The notes below the pieces were generated by a model. It saw only the letters and a list, made by a program, of their open reading frames with translations. It searched no databases and was not told where the DNA came from. DNA of 33,186 nt from an uncultured Lachnospiraceae bacterium (GTDB lineage: Bacteria > Bacillota > Clostridia > Lachnospirales > Lachnospiraceae), in contig CANQBN010000006.1 in the NCBI GenBank assembly GCA_947588855.1, positions 1-33,186 of the forward strand, read 5' to 3'. Positions 24,047 through 32,431 of this stretch are shown piece by piece (the stretch's first letter is position 1; every line of letters starts with the position of its first letter). The translations under genes and the position numbers were made by a program.

Positions 24047-24938
24047 CTCTTAGCATCCTCCTCTGAAAAATACTGATCACCACACAGATCAGGAATACAA
24101 CAACGGCCAACGCCGCAGAAGGTCCAAAATCAAAGAAGGAAAATGCCCTCTTATAAATATCCATGGCAATGGTATTGGTAGCCCCGTTTGGTCCTCCCTG
24201 AGTCAACAGCCAGATCATGGTTACATGTTTAAACCACCAGACCACATCCAAAATCAACGTAACCACAAAAGTCGATCTCATGCTTGGTATCGTCACATAC
24301 CAGAAAGACTGTGCTCTGGAAGCGCCATCAATTCTGGCAGCCTCTACGATATCATGCGGTACTGTCTGAAGGCCTGCCAAAAGCTGAATCATCACTAACG
24401 GATACCCCTTCCACACACAGATAAAAATCAGCGTGGGAAGCGCAAGCTTCGGTGAACCCAGCCAGGATATCGGTTTATCTAAAAGTCCTGAGGATACCAT
24501 CATACTGTTTAGAAAACCCATCGTTGGATTAAATATCCATCTCCATAAATTCGCTACCACTACTTCCGGAAACAGCCAGGGAAGAAGCAATACTGCTCTG
24601 AAAAACGTTCTTCCCTTTATATTACGATTCAGCATGACAGCAAACAGAAGGCCGAATAAAAAATGTCCTCCTACGACTCCTAAAGTAAACTGTACTGTTG
24701 TCACCATGCTGTTAAAGAAATCCTCATCCGTCAAAACAGTCACATAATTCTTCAGTCCTACAAAGCTCCATTTATTTACCAGATTCGTTTTAAAAAAGCT
24801 GATATAAATTCCATAACAAAACGGATATAAAAGCAGCAGGGCCAGTACCAGAACTGCCGGCGTCACGAAGCCATAGGGCGTTATCCCCTTTTTCATACGA
24901 TGATATACTACACCCGCTTGTTTTTTCAAATTATCCAC
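24039..24938 (-). CDS. Sugar ABC transporter permease (MalF/UgpA type)
   Basis: A 299-residue membrane subunit with six predicted helices and the EAA loop EAARIDGASRAQSFWYVTIPSM. It pairs with the MalG-type subunit, which starts 8 bp before it ends. A stable hairpin separates it from the upstream binding-protein gene, a common way to make more binding protein than permease. The expected substrate is a sugar acid or glycoside, judged from the operon. Confidence 0.93.
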   Translation of the reverse strand: MDNLKKQAGVVYHRMKKGITPYGFVTPAVLVLALLLLYPFCYGIYISFFKTNLVNKWSFVGLKNYVTVLTDEDFFNSMVTTVQFTLGVVGGHFLFGLLFAVMLNRNIKGRTFFRAVLLLPWLFPEVVVANLWRWIFNPTMGFLNSMMVSSGLLDKPISWLGSPKLALPTLIFICVWKGYPLVMIQLLAGLQTVPHDIVEAARIDGASRAQSFWYVTIPSMRSTFVVTLILDVVWWFKHVTMIWLLTQGGPNGATNTIAMDIYKRAFSFFDFGPSAALAVVVFLICVVISIFQRRMLRDE

Positions 24939-24962
24939 CCCTTCTATGATTCCCTATGACCA

Positions 24963-25001
24963 GACAGGACCCGGCTGTTTTCAAGCAGACCGGGTCCTGC
25001 C
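24963..25001 (-). terminator. Intercistronic hairpin after the binding-protein gene
   Basis: CAGGACCCGG and CCGGGTCCTG pair over 10 bp, with a further CTG/CAG after a one-base bulge, on the minus strand. No T-run follows, so it is more likely an mRNA stabiliser or partial attenuator than a full terminator. Confidence 0.6.
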
Positions 25002-25016
25002 ATTTATTCGCGAACT

Positions 25017-26387
25017 TTATCCCTCATTCGCCTTGTCACAAATCTCCTGCGCTCTCTCCTGTGCCTTCGCAGCAGCCTCTTCTACGGTAGCCTCGCCTGT
25101 AAATACAGACTGATATGCCTGTCCATGAACGTCCTGAATCTCCGTATATCCTGGAATATTCGGTGTCTGGATAATCGTCTGCCTGGCCTGAAGGAATCCA
25201 GCCAGTTCTGGCATTTCCATCACAGAAGGATCTTCCAGGGCTTCATTTCTGGTTGGCAAACGTCCGGTCAAAACTGAAAATTCAATTTCTCTGTCTTTCT
25301 CCAGCATAAAGCGAATAAACTCAGCAGATTCAGCCTCATGTTTTCCCGGGCTGATGAAGAAGCCAAAACCACCCGGAGTACTTACGGAACGCTCCACCTT
25401 GGGAATCGGGAAGGATCCAAGCTTTCCTTTCAGTTCCGGAACCTGAGAAGTAATTGCGCCAATTGCATTGGAACCTGTAATCAGCATAGCCGCTTTACCT
25501 GACGAAAATAAATTAACGGCTGTTGCATAATCGGTTTCAATAACACCAGGCGGGCAAGTATGATACGTCACATCCAAATCCGTATAGGCTCTGAGTGCGT
25601 CAATATATTTCTGAGAACCTACATCTGTGGTCCACTTTCCATCATCACCCAGGATGAATTCATCCACACCAAAGTTTCTAAGAACATATTGGAAACGTCC
25701 TGCTCCAGAACCGTTATTCGCGCCAACCAGGGTCATTCCATATCGATCTCCTTCCGTCAACGCTTTGGAAACCTCAATCAGTTCATCCCATGTGGTTGGA
25801 GTGGAAAGTCCCTTCTCGTCAAAGAAATCCTTGCGGTAAACAATACCATTAGCTCCGCCAAACCACGGAATCGCGTAAGGTACGCCATCTACACTGGCAA
25901 AGGATAAACTGGCTTCCTCAAAACCGTTCACATATTCCTCACCATAAATAGGAATCACTTCTGCAGCAAGACCCATATCCACAATTGTAGGCGTGTCCAA
26001 AAGGTCCGCCATGAAGAAATCCGGCATACTATTAGAAGTGGCCAGCGTAATATACCTCTTCATCAGGTCATTCGCGCTCAATCCTTCTACTTCTACATGG
26101 ATTCCATTGTCAAGAGCGTTAAACTCATCAATACATTTCTGTTCAAAATCTCCTTCCGGTGATTCCAGAATTGTGGATGAAATGTAAGTAATCGTTACTT
26201 CTTCGCCAGAAGCGGCAGCCTCTGTTTCAGCAGCCTCTGTCTCTGCCTCCGCCTCTGCTGCAGCAGCCGTTTCAGACGCGGCAGTTCCAGCAGCGGGTTC
26301 CTGATTCGATTGTCCGCCACCACAGCCAGCCAAAGTCACAACCGCCATAGCAATAGTCAAACCTATCGCCAATTCTCTTCTTAACAT
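25017..26387 (-). CDS. Sugar ABC transporter substrate-binding lipoprotein
   Basis: A 456-residue extracellular solute-binding protein. The signal peptide ends in the lipobox LAGC with Cys22 as the lipidated residue. A flexible Ala/Glu/Thr-rich linker follows (residues about 33-63), typical of Lachnospiraceae lipoproteins. The mature domain has the type 1 binding fold signatures: DFFMADLLDTPTIVDMGL, VPYAIPWFGGANGIVYRKDFFDEKG and TPTTWDELIE. The ATG follows GGAGGAG. It is the second gene of the operon, 38 bp after dgoD. The ligand cannot be read from sequence. Confidence 0.93.
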   Translation of the reverse strand: MLRRELAIGLTIAMAVVTLAGCGGGQSNQEPAAGTAASETAAAAEAEAETEAAETEAAASGEEVTITYISSTILESPEGDFEQKCIDEFNALDNGIHVEVEGLSANDLMKRYITLATSNSMPDFFMADLLDTPTIVDMGLAAEVIPIYGEEYVNGFEEASLSFASVDGVPYAIPWFGGANGIVYRKDFFDEKGLSTPTTWDELIEVSKALTEGDRYGMTLVGANNGSGAGRFQYVLRNFGVDEFILGDDGKWTTDVGSQKYIDALRAYTDLDVTYHTCPPGVIETDYATAVNLFSSGKAAMLITGSNAIGAITSQVPELKGKLGSFPIPKVERSVSTPGGFGFFISPGKHEAESAEFIRFMLEKDREIEFSVLTGRLPTRNEALEDPSVMEMPELAGFLQARQTIIQTPNIPGYTEIQDVHGQAYQSVFTGEATVEEAAAKAQERAQEICDKANEG

Positions 26388-26425
26388 TTGCTTTCTCCTC
26401 CTTTTATATACTTACTTGCTACTGC

Positions 26426-27577
26426 CTACCACTCAATAGGTGTCCCGTCATAGGTTGTCCAAATTGGATTCTTCCAGTTATGACGGTTCTTATCCTGTTC
26501 TTTTACAAGCTCCTCATCAACCTCAATCCCTAATCCCGGACCGGATGGAATTTGAACAAAACCCTGTAAAAATTGAAATACCTCTTTATTTTTAATAAAA
26601 TTCATACACGGATTCGACGCTGAAGCATCATGAACATTTATACTCTGTTCCTGCATAATTACGTTAGGCGTAACCGAGTCCAGCTGAATACAGGATGAAA
26701 ACGCTATGGCATCCAAAGGACAATGAGGCGCCACAGCCATATCATAAGCTTCGGCCATAGCTGCAATCTTTCTGACCTCGCTGATTCCCCCCGCATGAGA
26801 CAAATCCGGCTGGATAATGTCTGCATACCCCTGTTCAAACAATGTTTTGTAATCCCAGCGGTTATACATCCTCTCCCCGATTGCGATTGGAGATGACGTA
26901 TATCGGGCTACTTCTCGCAGTGCTTCCATGTTCGTAGGCAATACCGGTTCTTCCACAAACAGCGGATGATATCGATCCAGTTCTTTTACCAGAACTTTTG
27001 CCATTGGCTTATGAATACGCCCATGGAAATCGATGGCCCAATCCGCTCTTCCTTTAACTGCGCTATAGATAGCATCGATTTTTTCCAGCAGCTTATCAAC
27101 TCCGCTCCAGGAATCTACATAGTGCGTAGGATCTGTAGGCGATGTCTTAATAACTGTGTATCCATCCTCAATCGCTTTCTTTGCATCCGCCGCCAGTTCT
27201 TCCGGCGTATCTCCATGAATACTGCGATAGACCTTCACACGATCCTTCACTCTGCCTCCCAGCATCTCATAAACCGGCATATTATAATAATGTCCCTTCA
27301 GATCCCACAATGCTTCGTCAATACCGGCGATAGTACTCATCATGACGGGACCTCCCCGATAAAAGGCACATCGATACATGGTCTGCCAGTGTTTCTCAAT
27401 TGTTAACGGATTCTCACCGATAAAGTAGTCTTTCCACTCCTCTACCGCAGCCTTTAACGTGGCTGCACGTCCTTCTACCAGAGGCTCTCCCCATCCACTG
27501 ATGCCTTCATCCGTTTCAATTTTCAAAAACAGGAATCTATGCGGCATAAAATACAGTTTCATATCCGTGATTTTCAC
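26426..27577 (-). CDS. dgoD: D-galactonate dehydratase-type enolase superfamily enzyme
   Basis: A 383-residue enolase-superfamily acid-sugar dehydratase, closely resembling Escherichia coli DgoD over its whole length. The family residues fall at the same positions: metal ligands Asp183, Glu209 and Glu235 and catalytic His185 and His285 (DFHGR, VEEPV, GERM, APHCPL). It would dehydrate D-galactonate, or a related aldonate, to 2-keto-3-deoxygalactonate. It is the first gene of the operon with the transporter and kinase, under a strong promoter. Related dehydratases act on gluconate or mannonate, so the exact stereoisomer should be treated as likely, not proven. Confidence 0.92.
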   Translation of the reverse strand: MKITDMKLYFMPHRFLFLKIETDEGISGWGEPLVEGRAATLKAAVEEWKDYFIGENPLTIEKHWQTMYRCAFYRGGPVMMSTIAGIDEALWDLKGHYYNMPVYEMLGGRVKDRVKVYRSIHGDTPEELAADAKKAIEDGYTVIKTSPTDPTHYVDSWSGVDKLLEKIDAIYSAVKGRADWAIDFHGRIHKPMAKVLVKELDRYHPLFVEEPVLPTNMEALREVARYTSSPIAIGERMYNRWDYKTLFEQGYADIIQPDLSHAGGISEVRKIAAMAEAYDMAVAPHCPLDAIAFSSCIQLDSVTPNVIMQEQSINVHDASASNPCMNFIKNKEVFQFLQGFVQIPSGPGLGIEVDEELVKEQDKNRHNWKNPIWTTYDGTPIEW

Positions 27578-27612
27578 TTTTCAACACCTCCCTTCTGTAT
27601 TGTTCTTAATAC

Positions 27613-27624
27613 GGAACTGCTTCC
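27613..27624. promoter_or_regulatory. GGAA-CTGC-TTCC palindrome downstream of the dgoD promoter, candidate operator
   Basis: GGAACTGCTTCC lies between the predicted dgoD transcription start and its ribosome binding site, flanked by AATA and TATT in approximate dyad symmetry. This is a suitable site for IclR-type repression. It occurs once, so it is only a candidate. Confidence 0.35.
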
Positions 27625-27644
27625 TTTATTTCGGTCACATTTCC

Positions 27645-27673
27645 ATCATATATCATATAACAAGAATTGTCAA
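27645..27673 (-). promoter_or_regulatory. Promoter of the dgoD operon
   Basis: Consensus TTGACA (27668-27673) and TATGAT (27645-27650) are exactly 17 bp apart on the minus strand, about 70 bp before dgoD. Confidence 0.75.
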
Positions 27674-27778
27674 CAAAAAATTTTATTTTTCACCGTAATC
27701 ATTTAATATATTACACAAAATATTTGAAATTTTCGCTAGATTTCAGTTTAAATTCTTTTTATTTTTTTCAATATCCCA

Positions 27779-27808
27779 TTGACATTTCTCCTCATATATG
27801 ATTATAAT
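27779..27808 (+). promoter_or_regulatory. Promoter of the aldolase gene
   Basis: Consensus TTGACA (27779-27784) and consensus TATAAT (27803-27808) are 18 bp apart. The start is near 27815, giving a leader of about 50 nt. Confidence 0.75.
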
Positions 27809-27867
27809 GTAGAAAAATAAAACATTGTCCTTATATACGAACCAAATATAGGAAAGGCAGGTTATGT

Positions 27868-28518
27868 ATGGATACACTATCTGAGATCAAAAAAAAGAAA
27901 ATCATTACCATTGTAAGGGGATTGTCGCTTGAAGATACTCTGAATGCTGTCGCCGCTGTAATAGCAGGCGGACTGAACGCCATTGAGGTTACCTATTGTC
28001 AGAATCAGGAAGATATAAAGACTATAGATATCATACACGCTTTAAATGAGACCTTCGGTTCCGATATCCTGTTGGGGGCCGGAACTGTTATGACCATGAA
28101 TCAACTCCAGTCTGCATATCAAGCCGGAGCAAAATATATCATTTCACCACATACTGACATTACACTGATCCATGAGACAAAACAAATGGGACTGATTTCC
28201 ATTCCAGGGGCTTATACCGCCAGCGAAATCGTTTCCTGCTATGCCGCAGGCGCAGATATTATCAAAGTATTTCCAGCTGAAACCGGAGGCCCCGAATACA
28301 TAAAAGCGCTCCGTTCCCCCTTGGCACATATTCCATTGGCTGCTGTCGGCGGTGTGAATCTGAACAATATTAACGATTTCTTCAAAGCAGGTGTCTGTTG
28401 TGTCGGAATCGGTTCCAATATTATAGACAAGCAGGCGGTTTCCAAAAGGAACTTTCAAAAGATTCGGGAACTCAGCGCTGCCTATGCAGTCACGGTAGCT
28501 GCGAATAATCCTGCTTAA
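27868..28518 (+). CDS. 2-dehydro-3-deoxy-6-phosphogluconate/galactonate aldolase
   Basis: A 216-residue class I aldolase that cleaves KDPG or KDPGal to pyruvate and glyceraldehyde-3-phosphate. IVRG (Arg17), AIEVTY with Glu40, LLGAGTV and the Schiff-base Lys133 in ADIIKVFPAE are conserved. GGV and GIGS near 161-183 form the phosphate site. It is divergent from the dgoD operon across 290 bp and completes that pathway. An upstream out-of-frame ATG (27864) precedes the true start at 27868. Sequence does not separate Eda from DgoA specificity. Confidence 0.93.
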   Translation: MDTLSEIKKKKIITIVRGLSLEDTLNAVAAVIAGGLNAIEVTYCQNQEDIKTIDIIHALNETFGSDILLGAGTVMTMNQLQSAYQAGAKYIISPHTDITLIHETKQMGLISIPGAYTASEIVSCYAAGADIIKVFPAETGGPEYIKALRSPLAHIPLAAVGGVNLNNINDFFKAGVCCVGIGSNIIDKQAVSKRNFQKIRELSAAYAVTVAANNPA

Positions 28519-28570
28519 ATATATCTCATTGCCAATATCTGTTAATCAAAGCTTCATACAGCAAAAATAA

Positions 28571-28602
28571 TCGGGGTTGTTCGCAAAAGCTTACAGCCCC
28601 GA
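28571..28602. terminator. Bidirectional terminator between the aldolase gene and glmS
   Basis: TCGGGGTTGT and ACAGCCCCGA pair over 10 bp, with a wobble on the plus strand, around a 12-nt loop. On the minus strand the hairpin is followed by TTATTTTTG, and on the plus strand T-rich sequence follows at a distance. It lies between the two convergent stops. Confidence 0.7.
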
Positions 28603-28631
28603 CACTTATTCTCTATCCGATTTTATTTTCT

Positions 28632-30473
28632 CTATTCCACCGTCACCGACTTAGCCAGGTTCCTGGGCTTATCCACATCCAGGCCCTTGCCGAGCGCTAC
28701 ATAGTAGGCCAGAAGCTGAAGCGGTATGACTACCAGGCTGGCGGCAAAACACTCCAGGGTTTTAGGCACATAGATAGTGTAGTTGGCGACATCTTCCATG
28801 TTGTAATTGCCGTAACTGGTAATGCCCAGCACATAGGCGCCCCGGCTTTTCACCTCTACCATGTTGCTGATCAGCTTCTCAAACAGTTCACTCTGGGTGG
28901 CGACTCCAACAACGAGGATCCCATCCTCAATCAGGGAGATGGTCCCGTGCTTCAGTTCCCCGGCAGCATATGCCTCCGAATGAATGTAGGAAATCTCCTT
29001 CAGCTTCAGGGAACCTTCCAGAGAAGAAGCATAATCCAATCCCCTCCCGATAAAGAAAATATCCTTGCTGTGGGAGAATTTGTTGGCAAACCATTGGATC
29101 CGCTCCTTCTCCTCCAAAATCCGTTCAATCTTCTCCGGAAGCCTCTGGAGTTCTTCCACCATTTCCGTTTCCATCGGTTCATCCACAGTACCTCTGGCTT
29201 TTCCCAAAGCTATAGCCAACAGATAGACTGCCGCCAGCTGAGTGCTGTATGCCTTGGTGGTAGCTACGGAAATCTCCGGCCCCGCCCAGGTATAGAATAC
29301 ACTGTCCGCCTCTCTGGCTATGGAACTCCCCACCACATTGACGATTGCCAGAACCTTATGGCCCAGTTTCTTTGCTTCCCGGAGAGCCGCCAGCGAATCT
29401 GCTGTCTCTCCGGACTGACTGATAACGATTACCAGCGTATTCTCCTCCATAATCGGTTTCCGGTAGCGGAATTCGCTGGCTAAATCCACATCCACAGGAA
29501 TCCGCGTCAGGCCCTCTACCATATAGCGTGCCGTCATACACACATGATAAGCAGAGCCGCAGGCAATCATCTGAATCCGGCGGACAGCGGCCAGTTCCTC
29601 CCTGCTCAGATTTAATTCTTCCAGATTTACCTTTCCGTCCTTAACGCGGGGACTGACGGTGTCCCGAACCGCCTTGGGCTGTTCGTAAATTTCCTTCAGC
29701 ATAAAATGCTTGAAGCCGCCTTTTTCTGCCGCCTCCGTATCCCACTGAATCTGAGTGAACTCTTTTTTCAGCTCAATCTTATCCACATCGAAGAACTGAA
29801 TCTCCTTGCCGGTCAGACGGACAATCTCCTGATTCTCAATAAAACACACGTCACGAGTGTATTTTAAGATGGCCGGCACGTCGGACGCGATAAAATTGCC
29901 GTTGGAAGACCGTCCCACAATCAGTGGACTGTCCTTGCGAACCGCGTAAATCTCACCGGGACGGTCACGGAACAAAATTCCCAGAGCATAAGACCCTCTT
30001 ATATGATACATCAGTTTACTGATCGCATCTATCGGGTCATTGTCATAATACCGGTCCAACAAATGGGCTACAACCTCCGTATCCGTAGCAGACACGAACT
30101 CACAGCCATCCCTCATCAGCCGCTCCTTCAGTTCCTGATAATTCTCTATGATACCGTTGTGAACCACCACAACTCTCTTGTCTTTAGCATACTGCGGGTG
30201 AGAATTGACCACAGAAGGCTCTCCATGAGTGGCCCAGCGGGTATGGCCGATACCGCAGGTGCCTTTCACGGACTTACCGCTGTCAGTCATCTCAAAAAGC
30301 ACCTTCAGCCGTCCCTTGGCCTTAATCACTTCAATGGTCTGCTCCGCCTTCTTCTTTTTGCTGAACACGGCGATGCCGGCCGAGTCGTAGCCGCGGTATT
30401 CCAGCTTCTCCAGACCGTCGAGCAATATAGGGGCGGCCTGACTGCTGCCGGTATATCCTACGATTCCACACAT
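28632..30473 (-). CDS. glmS: Glucosamine-fructose-6-phosphate aminotransferase
   Basis: A 613-residue enzyme that makes glucosamine-6-phosphate from fructose-6-phosphate and glutamine for cell wall precursors. Cys2 of MCGIVGYTG is the N-terminal nucleophile of the glutaminase domain. GHTRWATHG and LEYRGYDSAG are conserved, followed by two SIS sugar-isomerase domains (ISQSGETADSLAALREAK; SLEGSLKLKE), and the C-terminus LAKSVTVE is typical. It starts 3 bp after glmM, with GAGGAGG inside the end of glmM. That leaves no room for a glmS ribozyme leader. Confidence 0.98.
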   Translation of the reverse strand: MCGIVGYTGSSQAAPILLDGLEKLEYRGYDSAGIAVFSKKKKAEQTIEVIKAKGRLKVLFEMTDSGKSVKGTCGIGHTRWATHGEPSVVNSHPQYAKDKRVVVVHNGIIENYQELKERLMRDGCEFVSATDTEVVAHLLDRYYDNDPIDAISKLMYHIRGSYALGILFRDRPGEIYAVRKDSPLIVGRSSNGNFIASDVPAILKYTRDVCFIENQEIVRLTGKEIQFFDVDKIELKKEFTQIQWDTEAAEKGGFKHFMLKEIYEQPKAVRDTVSPRVKDGKVNLEELNLSREELAAVRRIQMIACGSAYHVCMTARYMVEGLTRIPVDVDLASEFRYRKPIMEENTLVIVISQSGETADSLAALREAKKLGHKVLAIVNVVGSSIAREADSVFYTWAGPEISVATTKAYSTQLAAVYLLAIALGKARGTVDEPMETEMVEELQRLPEKIERILEEKERIQWFANKFSHSKDIFFIGRGLDYASSLEGSLKLKEISYIHSEAYAAGELKHGTISLIEDGILVVGVATQSELFEKLISNMVEVKSRGAYVLGITSYGNYNMEDVANYTIYVPKTLECFAASLVVIPLQLLAYYVALGKGLDVDKPRNLAKSVTVE

Positions 30474-30476
30474 TGC

Positions 30477-31832
30477 CTAAGCCTCCTCGTGCCCTTTTTC
30501 TTTGATTTTACAGATCACGCGGTCCACATATTCCTGGCACTTTTCTTTGCTGTCGGCTTCCACCATCACCCGAATAACCGGTTCCGTACCGCTCTCTCTT
30601 ACCAGGATACGGCCCTCATCGCCCAGTTCTTCCGCCACCTGGTTCACCACTGCCTGCACATCGCTGTCCTCCCGTGCTCTGGCTTTGTCCCTCACGCGGA
30701 TATTCTGAAGCACCTGCGGATAGGTAACTACCGGCTCTGCCAGTTTGCTGAGAGGCAGTTTCTTCTCCAGCATAACTTCCATCATCTTGATGGCAGTCAG
30801 AATACCATCGCCGGTAGTAGCGTATTTCCGGAAAATAATGTGGCCGGACTGCTCGCCGCCGATACGGTAATTGTTGGACACCATATTCTCATAAACATAC
30901 TTGTCGCCTACAGCCGTCTTCTCATAACCGATTCCAGCCTCATCCAGGGCTTTATATAAGCCAAAATTGGACATAACGGTGGTAACGATCTTGTTGCCCA
31001 CCAACTTGCCTCTCTCTTTCATGTAACAGCCGTATATGTAAAGAATCTTGTCTCCATCCACCACGCTGCCGTTCTCGTCCACACACAGACAGCGGTCCGC
31101 GTCCCCGTCAAAAGCAAACCCTACATCCAGCTGATTTTCTTTCACAAACTTCTGCAGATTCTCAATATGAGTAGAACCGCAGCCTGCATTGATATTCAGA
31201 CCGTCAGGTTCGTTGCCGATCACATAAGTTCTGGCGCCCAGGGCGTCAAACACGCTCTTGGCAATCATCCAGGAACTGCCGTTGGCGCAGTCCAGTCCCA
31301 CTCGCTTTCCTTTATAGGAACGGGTCGCAAGAGAAATCAGATAACCGATATAGCGGTTCCTGCCTATGGCGTAATCCACGGTACAGCCGATCTTCTCTTT
31401 CGTCGCAAACGGAATCTCACCGGAATAACCGTCCAGATAAGCCTCCACCTTCATAATGGTATCTTCATCCATCTTCTCGCCATAATAGTTGATCAACTTG
31501 ATTCCGTTATCATAATAAGGATTATGGCTGGCAGAGATCATGATGCCGCCGTCAAAATCCTCCGTGCGCACCACATAAGATACGCTGGGCGTCGTTGTAA
31601 CATGCAGAAGATACGCGTCCGCGCCGGAAGCCGTAAGTCCCGCGGCAAGAGCGTACTCAAACATATAGGAGGAACGACGAGTATCCTTGCCTATAACTAC
31701 CTTTGCCGGACCGCTCGCCCGCTTCTGTCCATAATACCATCCCAAAAAACGCCCGATTTTAAACGCGTGCTCCACATTCAATCCCACATTGGCTTCTCCC
31801 CGGAAACCGTCTGTTCCAAAATACTTCGCCAT
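30477..31832 (-). CDS. glmM: Phosphoglucosamine mutase
   Basis: A 451-residue enzyme that converts glucosamine-6-phosphate to glucosamine-1-phosphate, the step after GlmS. It starts MAKYFGTDGFRG, has the phosphoserine loop ISASHNPYYDNG with Ser102, the metal site DGDADR, the sugar loop GGEQSGHI, and the C-terminal RESGTEPVIRVMVE. I chose the ATG at 31830-31832 behind GGAGGG; an upstream in-frame start lies inside lspA and lacks family character. It starts 1 bp after the lspA-like gene ends. Confidence 0.97.
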   Translation of the reverse strand: MAKYFGTDGFRGEANVGLNVEHAFKIGRFLGWYYGQKRASGPAKVVIGKDTRRSSYMFEYALAAGLTASGADAYLLHVTTTPSVSYVVRTEDFDGGIMISASHNPYYDNGIKLINYYGEKMDEDTIMKVEAYLDGYSGEIPFATKEKIGCTVDYAIGRNRYIGYLISLATRSYKGKRVGLDCANGSSWMIAKSVFDALGARTYVIGNEPDGLNINAGCGSTHIENLQKFVKENQLDVGFAFDGDADRCLCVDENGSVVDGDKILYIYGCYMKERGKLVGNKIVTTVMSNFGLYKALDEAGIGYEKTAVGDKYVYENMVSNNYRIGGEQSGHIIFRKYATTGDGILTAIKMMEVMLEKKLPLSKLAEPVVTYPQVLQNIRVRDKARAREDSDVQAVVNQVAEELGDEGRILVRESGTEPVIRVMVEADSKEKCQEYVDRVICKIKEKGHEEA

Positions 31833-31833
31833 T

Positions 31834-32316
31834 TTATTTCCCTCCAAGTCTTTTTTCACGTACACCTGTCAGCAGTTCTCCGGCCATATACAGCACTGCC
31901 CCGGCAAGAATGCAGACGTCCGACAAATTAAAGATGATTTTCTGAAGCCCCTTCCAGCGAATGCTTAAATAATCCACAACATAGCCCCGGACAAAGCGGT
32001 CATAAAGATTGCTGAGGCTTCCGCCCAGAATCATAGCCAATCCAAGCTTCTGCGGGCGGCACCCCTTCTGAGGCAGAAAACAAACCAGGATTCCTGCTGC
32101 CGCCGAAGTCACTATCACAGGAATCTGCAGAACCAGCTGCGGATGATTAGCCAGAAATCCCATAGGCAGCCCGGGATTATGACATTTCCGCAATACGAGA
32201 AAACCGCCCGTCCCCTCAACGTCTTTAGGAAAAGCCGAATCCTCCTCATTCTCTATAACGCCTTTGATTCCCAAATCGAAAAGTATGATGACAGCAATTA
32301 CCAACAATACTATCAT
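31834..32316 (-). CDS. Signal peptidase II (LspA)-like protein
   Basis: A 160-residue membrane protein with about four hydrophobic helices. The LspA catalytic region is intact: GGSLSNLYDRFVRGYVVDYLSI...FNLSD with candidate catalytic Asp115 and Asp133, plus Asn103, Asp106 and Arg107. N-terminal D..IK and an NPG.PMG loop recall the LspA D..K and N.GAAF motifs but are divergent. LspA removes signal peptides from prolipoproteins. The sequence is diverged enough that it could be a second, specialised copy. It leads the glmM-glmS operon; the ATG follows GGAGGG. Confidence 0.8.
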   Translation of the reverse strand: MIVLLVIAVIILFDLGIKGVIENEEDSAFPKDVEGTGGFLVLRKCHNPGLPMGFLANHPQLVLQIPVIVTSAAAGILVCFLPQKGCRPQKLGLAMILGGSLSNLYDRFVRGYVVDYLSIRWKGLQKIIFNLSDVCILAGAVLYMAGELLTGVREKRLGGK

Positions 32317-32341
32317 AGTCAGTCCCTCCTCATTAAATTAC

Positions 32342-32370
32342 ATCATACACCAATTATCTTTTTCCGTCCA
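32342..32370 (-). promoter_or_regulatory. Promoter of the lspA-glmM-glmS operon
   Basis: TGGACG (32365-32370, weak) and TATGAT (32342-32347) are 17 bp apart on the minus strand, about 25 bp before the LspA-like gene. Confidence 0.4.
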
Positions 32371-32431
32371 GACAGTTATCATTCATTTTTGCATATATTT
32401 GTTTTATAAGATATTTGGGGAGGAAGACCGC

